A program made the position numbers and the translations under genes. A stretch of DNA of 64,000 nucleotides from Synechococcus sp. PCC 7335 (GTDB taxonomy: Bacteria > Cyanobacteriota > Cyanobacteriia > Phormidesmidales > Phormidesmidaceae), in NCBI RefSeq assembly GCF_000155595.1, contig NZ_DS989904.1, positions 1,085,354 to 1,149,353 of the forward strand, in the 5' to 3' direction. The notes under the pieces are model-generated. The model ran no database searches. It was given only the letters and a program-made list of their open reading frames with translations, and had not been told where the DNA came from. Shown one piece after another: positions 62,374-64,000 of this stretch; position 1 is the first letter of the stretch; every line of letters begins with the position of its first letter.

Positions 62374-64000
62374 CTACCTTCGCTTTGTCAGCTGGGCAAC
62401 AACGTCTACAATCTCCTGTAGTCCAATGGGCTTAGGAACATGTACCTGAAATCCGGCTAAAAGCGCTTTGGTGCGGTATTGATGTTCTGCAAGAGCTGTC
62501 AGGGCGATCGCTGGTACATCACTTCCCTGGTGAGCTCTTCGAGCGCGAATGTTCCTAATAAGTGCGTACCCATCTGAGTCAGGTAAGATAATATCAACAA
62601 CAAGAATATCTGGTTTAAAAGTTTCGAAAGTCGCTAGCCCACGTTCAGCAGAGGCCACCCCTCTTACTTCTGCACCATAAGCTTCTAGCATTAGCTTGTA
62701 CATCTCTAATGCATCTGGATAATCTTCTATCACCAGCACCTTGATTCCTCGAAGAAGAGAATCTTCTATTTCCCCTGAAGCTCTTCGACTGCCAATGTTT
62801 CTAGAATCAATCTGAGAACCAACAGCATCTTTTGAAGCTAGAACTGGCACCAACTCGCAAGAGAGCGTCGGCAGCTGAATAGTGAAGGTGCTTCCCTTAC
62901 CAGATCCACCGCTTGCTACTTGGATACTACCTTGATGAAGTTCCATGATGTAGTGTGAGATTGAAAGTCCTATCCCTAGTCCTTTTTCTCGTCGATATTT
63001 GTTCTCTGCTGAGGTGTCCGGCACCTGCCAAAAACGCTTGAAGAGATGAGGAATTTCTGTTTCTTTAAGTCCACGGCCAGTATCTTTGATCGAAATCGAA
63101 ATTGCACTTTCCTCAACCTTCAAGCAGACTTCTACTTGCCCGTTAGCAGGAGTAAACTTCACAGCATTAGACAGTAAGTTCCGAATAACCTGCTGCAGCC
63201 TGACAACATCGGCCATTATGTGTGTTGACAACGCATATACTTGAGGAGGTAGTTTGTCTGTGTTACTTTCAATGGATTTTTCCTCGCTCAAGATTGAGCC
63301 CACCGCTTGTGTAGGAAGAGGCTGAGCCTGGAATGAGATATGAAGTTGTTTTGAGCTAGCTACTATGTTGATAGCATCGACCGCTTGGGCGACTATCTGC
63401 TCTAGCTGATCATAAGAGAGCAGCTCTGGAGTGAAAGAAAGCTTTCCCTCCATAATACGCGAAACATCTAGAAGATCTTCAATGAGGTTCTCTAGCACCA
63501 CGGTGTTTTTCTCAATCACCTTGAAAGCGCTTTGGACAATGCCCATCTCTTCAGGTTGACTCTCTACAAGGGCCACCCAACCTCTAATGACTGAGAGCGG
63601 AGATCTCAGTTCATGAGAAACGGTCGCCAAAAAATCATCTTTAAATCGATTAGCTTGTTCCGCTTCGTTGCGGGCGGCGTCAGCGTCAGCTAGGAGTTGT
63701 TGGCGCTGTTCGTCAAGCTGATAGCGTTCGGTCATATCCCGCCACGTCAGAACAAGACTATCCTTAAGCTTGGCAGCTCGTAAATCTATAACAACCTGTT
63801 GAGTTATTGACTCGTGCCCTTGCAAAACAATCTCTTGTGCCAAAGGTCGGCCCGAAACTAAAACGCCAAAGAGCTTACTGAATAAGCTATTACCGCTATC
63901 TCCTACGCCTGCTCGTTTAAAGGCTGGAACCGCAGCGTATATAGATTTGCTGATTGCCTCTTCCACATGGAGTGATAGATAGCTGCAAGCTGCTTTATTA
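62374..64000 (-). CDS. Hybrid histidine kinase/response regulator, partial at the right edge
   Basis: The frame stays open to the window edge with no stop, so the 5' end is missing. The visible part, about 540 residues, starts in the middle of a PAS-like region (ending VLTWRDMTERYQL). A coiled coil leads to HisKA with the phospho-acceptor His in ATVSHELRSPLS. HATPase_c has N box RNLLSNAVKFTP, G1 DTGRGL and G2 GLGIGLSIS. A C-terminal receiver has phospho-acceptor Asp in VVDIILPDSDGY and Lys in VHVPKPIG. All catalytic residues are intact. It probably relays phosphate from PAS signals. Upstream domains lie outside the window. Confidence 0.9.
   Translation of the reverse strand, partial: NKAACSYLSLHVEEAISKSIYAAVPAFKRAGVGDSGNSLFSKLFGVLVSGRPLAQEIVLQGHESITQQVVIDLRAAKLKDSLVLTWRDMTERYQLDEQRQQLLADADAARNEAEQANRFKDDFLATVSHELRSPLSVIRGWVALVESQPEEMGIVQSAFKVIEKNTVVLENLIEDLLDVSRIMEGKLSFTPELLSYDQLEQIVAQAVDAINIVASSKQLHISFQAQPLPTQAVGSILSEEKSIESNTDKLPPQVYALSTHIMADVVRLQQVIRNLLSNAVKFTPANGQVEVCLKVEESAISISIKDTGRGLKETEIPHLFKRFWQVPDTSAENKYRREKGLGIGLSISHYIMELHQGSIQVASGGSGKGSTFTIQLPTLSCELVPVLASKDAVGSQIDSRNIGSRRASGEIEDSLLRGIKVLVIEDYPDALEMYKLMLEAYGAEVRGVASAERGLATFETFKPDILVVDIILPDSDGYALIRNIRARRAHQGSDVPAIALTALAEHQYRTKALLAGFQVHVPKPIGLQEIVDVVAQLTKRR

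Noticed and set aside
62267-62449. 60-codon plus-strand frame before the hybrid kinase
   Set aside because: Overlaps the end of the kinase gene on the other strand and has no features of a protein.

Overview
The window is chromosomal DNA from a cyanobacterium. The octamer GCGATCGC (HIP1) recurs throughout, inside and between genes. Several genes belong to oxygenic phototrophs: the aerobic Mg-protoporphyrin cyclase acsF, an MPBQ/MSBQ methyltransferase for plastoquinone and tocopherol, a glucosylglycerol-type ABC transporter, a GluR0-type glutamate-gated channel and a DUF4079 protein. The DnaA boxes are of the TTTTCCACA type. The gene mix would suit a Leptolyngbya/Phormidesmis/Synechococcus PCC 7335-like lineage, but no rRNA gene is present to settle this. 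I saw no tRNA, CRISPR array or intact insertion sequence.

Layout. 0-7 kb: a partial hypothetical gene, a HAD phosphatase-nurA pair, a BASS symporter, the GluR0-like channel, a sugar acetyltransferase and an RsbRD-type histidine kinase. 7-12.4 kb: mnmG, then a GgtC/GgtD/GgtA-type transporter without its binding protein. 12.4-15.2 kb: a Nudix hydrolase-antiporter operon, a likely small RNA with a strong terminator, and DUF4079. 15.4-18.5 kb: an M48 metalloprotease and acsF. 19-23 kb: two paralogous receiver-PAS signalling proteins around an ArsR-type regulator. 23.3-34.6 kb: a fibrillin-like protein divergent from a radical SAM/SPASM protein, the MPBQ methyltransferase divergent from an Nramp relative, DUF389, argS, Uma2, a mug-type DNA glycosylase, def and a Deg protease.

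35-38.3 kb is the replication origin locus: dnaA, an intergenic cluster of eight DnaA boxes, and dnaN. A Fur-family regulator follows. 39-43.1 kb is a four-gene minus-strand operon of envelope proteins of unknown function; it is the best candidate here for an undescribed system. 43.5-47.6 kb holds lipid and envelope genes: an MlaE permease, an MsbA-like exporter and a lipid-A-disaccharide-synthase relative. 47.8-64 kb holds a secreted FAD oxidoreductase, an acidic protein with a cold-shock-like end, ilvA, an acetyltransferase, an outer-membrane beta-barrel protein, tag, an atypical transketolase, several small enzymes, thioredoxin, a broken exbB next to an intact exbD, and a hybrid histidine kinase that runs off the right edge.

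Small or broken elements found by reading the gaps include: two single-membrane-span miniproteins (50163 and 60880); a 45-codon gene candidate (62048-62185); a gene-like remnant under the transketolase start (55668-55847); an exbB with an internal deletion, frameshift and nonsense codon; a diguanylate cyclase with a dead receiver and an EAL stub; and a 24-bp perfect inverted repeat between divergent genes at 58.7 kb. Functions are inferred from recognised motifs only; no database search was possible.
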